Source: Corallium rubrum
Taxonomy: Eukaryota; Cnidaria; Anthozoa; Scleralcyonacea; Coralliidae
Direction: 5' to 3'
Assembly: GCA_964035015.1 (NCBI GenBank)
Contig: OZ035999.1
Span: 6,661,579 to 6,725,578 of the forward strand
Length of the DNA stretch: 64,000 bases
The translations under genes were made by a program, and so were the position numbers. The notes below the pieces were generated by a model. The model was given only the letters and a program-made list of their open reading frames with translations, had not been told where the DNA came from and made no database searches. Every line of letters starts with the position of its first letter. The first letter of the stretch is position 1. This document shows, piece after piece, positions 44,882-64,000 of this stretch.

Positions 44882-45339
44882 AGCCTGGTCAAAAGCTTTC
44901 AATATTTCATTCAACATCGTTCAACATTGTTGAATTCAACATGTTGAAAGCGTTTGGCCACCCCTGTTGAATGATGTTGAACGTTGATGAATGGTGTTGA
45001 ATGATGTTGAACGTTGTTGAATGCATGGGGTTGAAAGATGTTGAACGAAATTTGAACATGTTCAAATTTTCGTTCAACACGCGTTCAACATTTCTATTGT
45101 TCTCAAAATGTTGAAAGGTATTGAACGCATCTGGCCACATTTCATTCAACTTTGTTGAACAGAGACATGCGCCATGCGGGGGTATTGTCGATTCCAGCTT
45201 TTGTGGTAGCCCGCGTTCAAGTAATTGTCATTCATGAATGTTGAACGATGTTGAATTCATTTGGCCACTCGTGCTTTCAACATCGTTCAACAATGTTGAA
45301 TGATGTTGAATGCGAAATTGAAAGCGTTTGACCAGGCCT
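44882..45339. mobile_element. TGTTGAA-repeat palindromic element, copy 2
   Basis: 458 bp, flanked by TAA (44879-44881, 45340-45342). Ends AGCCTGGTCAAAAGCTTTCA and GAAAGCGTTTGACCAGGCCT. The 3-bp TAA duplication and tips fit PIF/Harbinger-like MITEs. Confidence 0.85.
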
Positions 45340-45528
45340 TAAGACATTTTAACGGCGAACGGTCATGAGTATCAGAGTATCAATTTCCCACGATACCATA
45401 CTTCACAACGCCACACAACCCTCTAGACTACCTTGTAATGAACTCCAATGGTGAAGGAATTCCAGGGATAGCTAGGAGTAGCAGGGGACACTTAGATACG
45501 TGCTGAAATAATATCAGGAAAACTGATT

Positions 45529-62748
<17,220 letters not shown>

Positions 62749-63440
62749 ACCCCCGTCTCAATATCCACCGTCTCTTGAAACAAGAACCGTATCAGAAGAC
62801 GCTAAGAAGCCGCATATTCACCACGTAATGTCCAACATGAAAAAGAAAAAGCTTAGGAATGATGCGGAACCAGTCAATGCTTAGAAAAACAACGCCAGTC
62901 TCAGCGACCGCATTTCAAAACAACCTGCAATGAACCAAAAACAAAACAGGAACACGGCCACGTCTGCACACACGCAATTCCCGATCGATTTTTGCATGCG
63001 AGCGGATTGGTCTGTTTGAAGTGGTATACATTAAGTTCTGCATATGAAACATGGGAGGCGGGACAGGACAAGTAAGCGGGAAGAAATATTTTGAGTTAAC
63101 CTAATTCTCATAGAAGAATCGGTTTCCAGGCAGGACACTGCATCAACCAGAATGTTTCGCAACAAAGTCAGAAAGAATTAAACCACAGAACAGGTAAAAC
63201 AATTTCCCCATCGCCCCTGGACGCAAAAAGACGGCCTTTTCAAATTTGACACAGACTATGACCGTATGACGTAATGTGATTCATTTGCGTCGAAAAACAA
63301 AACAAGTACAAAAATTTTAAATAACTTGAAACGAGCCATCCGTTACAATACAAACGACATTGCATCTCACGCGATTAAACTACCTACATGCTTTAGTACT
63401 GCTGTTAAGACAGCGTTGGTGACTGAAACCGATGTAGCGT
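62749..63440. promoter_or_regulatory. Upstream region of the cadherin gene
   Basis: Non-coding and mostly free of repeats, unlike the rest of the window. The 5' UTR and promoter must lie here or in an unseen upstream exon. No TATA box was identified. Confidence 0.4.
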
Positions 63441-63449
63441 TGGCTCCCA

Positions 63450-63640
63450 TAGGAAACACCGCTGCCATACGTTTTGCGCCTGCGAGACATCCGAGCTCGT
63501 ACCTCAAAAAGAGCGGGAAAACACTGAAATATTGTGTTTTCAAATGTTGTCAATATTGTGACATATTCTGAAATGACCCCTTCGTAATTTTCTTTACCCT
63601 TTTTTTTAAAACACAAATGAATAGTCGAGTCTTACTTAAG
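63450..63640. repeat. Dispersed repeat, copy 3
   Basis: ACACCGCTGCCATACGTTTT, AAAGAGCGGGAAAACACTGA and CACAAATGAATAGTCGAGTC match 31408-31690. Confidence 0.75.
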
Positions 63641-63642
63641 CC

Positions 63643-63825
63643 CTGTTTACACGGTCAAAATTTAAGCGGGATCTGACACATCTGACTTTAAGCGGGCTTA
63701 AAATGTCCGTGTAAACAGATCGGCGTAAATTAATCGCGATTAGTTTGCACCACCTCAAGGAGGTGGATTAAACTGAGCACGATCGATCAGTTAATCGCGC
63801 TTAACTTGGCCGTGTCCTACAGTAC
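63643..63825. mobile_element. Palindromic element with TTAAGCGGG motif
   Basis: Starts GCCCTGTTTACACGGTC after TTAA. TTTAAGCGGGATCTG, its complement-like partners and TTAATCGCG recur inside. Confidence 0.65.
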
Positions 63826-63864
63826 CTTATCTTTTTGGTAGTATGCTTATAATTTTAACCTTTG

Positions 63865-63975
63865 TGTCAGACTCTTGGACAAGTCCAAATATTTCAGTGT
63901 TTTCCCACTCTTTTTCTGAGGACGGCCTGGGACGAGCTCGGACGTCGCACAAAACGTCTGGCAGCGCACAGGGAG
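63865..63975. repeat. Dispersed repeat, copy 4
   Basis: TCCAAATATTTCAGTGTTTT, CTTTTTCTGAGGACG and GAGCTCGGACGTCGC match 15504-15625. Confidence 0.75.
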
Positions 63976-64000
63976 CCCATCTTGGCAGAGCGTGGGTACC

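Overview
The window is eukaryotic and almost certainly from an animal, most likely a cnidarian (inference; species not identified). The signs are intron-split genes with GT-AG junctions, a type III classical cadherin, a vWA-EGF secreted protein with an FYGECW-type C-terminal domain that I associate with cnidarian proteins, a BEL/Pao retrotransposon, tRNA-like SINEs and a very heavy load of microsatellites and short inverted-repeat elements.

Layout. (1) 424-1391, minus: three exons of an SLC23-type (nucleobase/ascorbate) transporter that runs off the left edge. (2) 1.4-6.9 kb: simple repeats, SINE pieces and palindromic elements. (3) 7177-13065: a complete, young-looking BEL/Pao element with identical 246-bp LTRs; the empty site it entered survives in a diverged duplicate at 13955-14409. 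(4) 14530-15483, minus: broken tyrosine-recombinase gene. (5) 15.5-26.5 kb: no host gene recognised; many short transposable elements, several with exact target-site duplications. (6) 26694-40530, plus: a six-coding-exon gene for a secreted vWA-EGF protein of 373 aa. Its introns hold a minisatellite born inside a fold-back element, large simple arrays, and a 2268-bp TA-flanked composite element inserted into an 89-bp tandem SINE array. (7) 40.6-45.5 kb: nested short elements. (8) 45529-62748, minus: a complete classical cadherin, 13 exons and 2782 aa in one consistent frame: signal peptide, prodomain with a furin-like site, about 16 cadherin repeats, EGF and laminin G domains, transmembrane helix and catenin-binding tail. 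(9) 62.8-64.0 kb: cadherin upstream flank and dispersed repeats.

The vWA gene and the cadherin converge tail to tail. Both encode secretory or cell-surface products, but nothing in the sequence shows that they work together. The most unusual material is in the non-coding parts: the 2268-bp composite element, the arm-specific minisatellite, and a group of unrelated palindromic elements that share one terminal motif while each repeats its own internal motif. Exon calls come from reading splice sites, phases and protein similarity by eye; no alignment or search was run.
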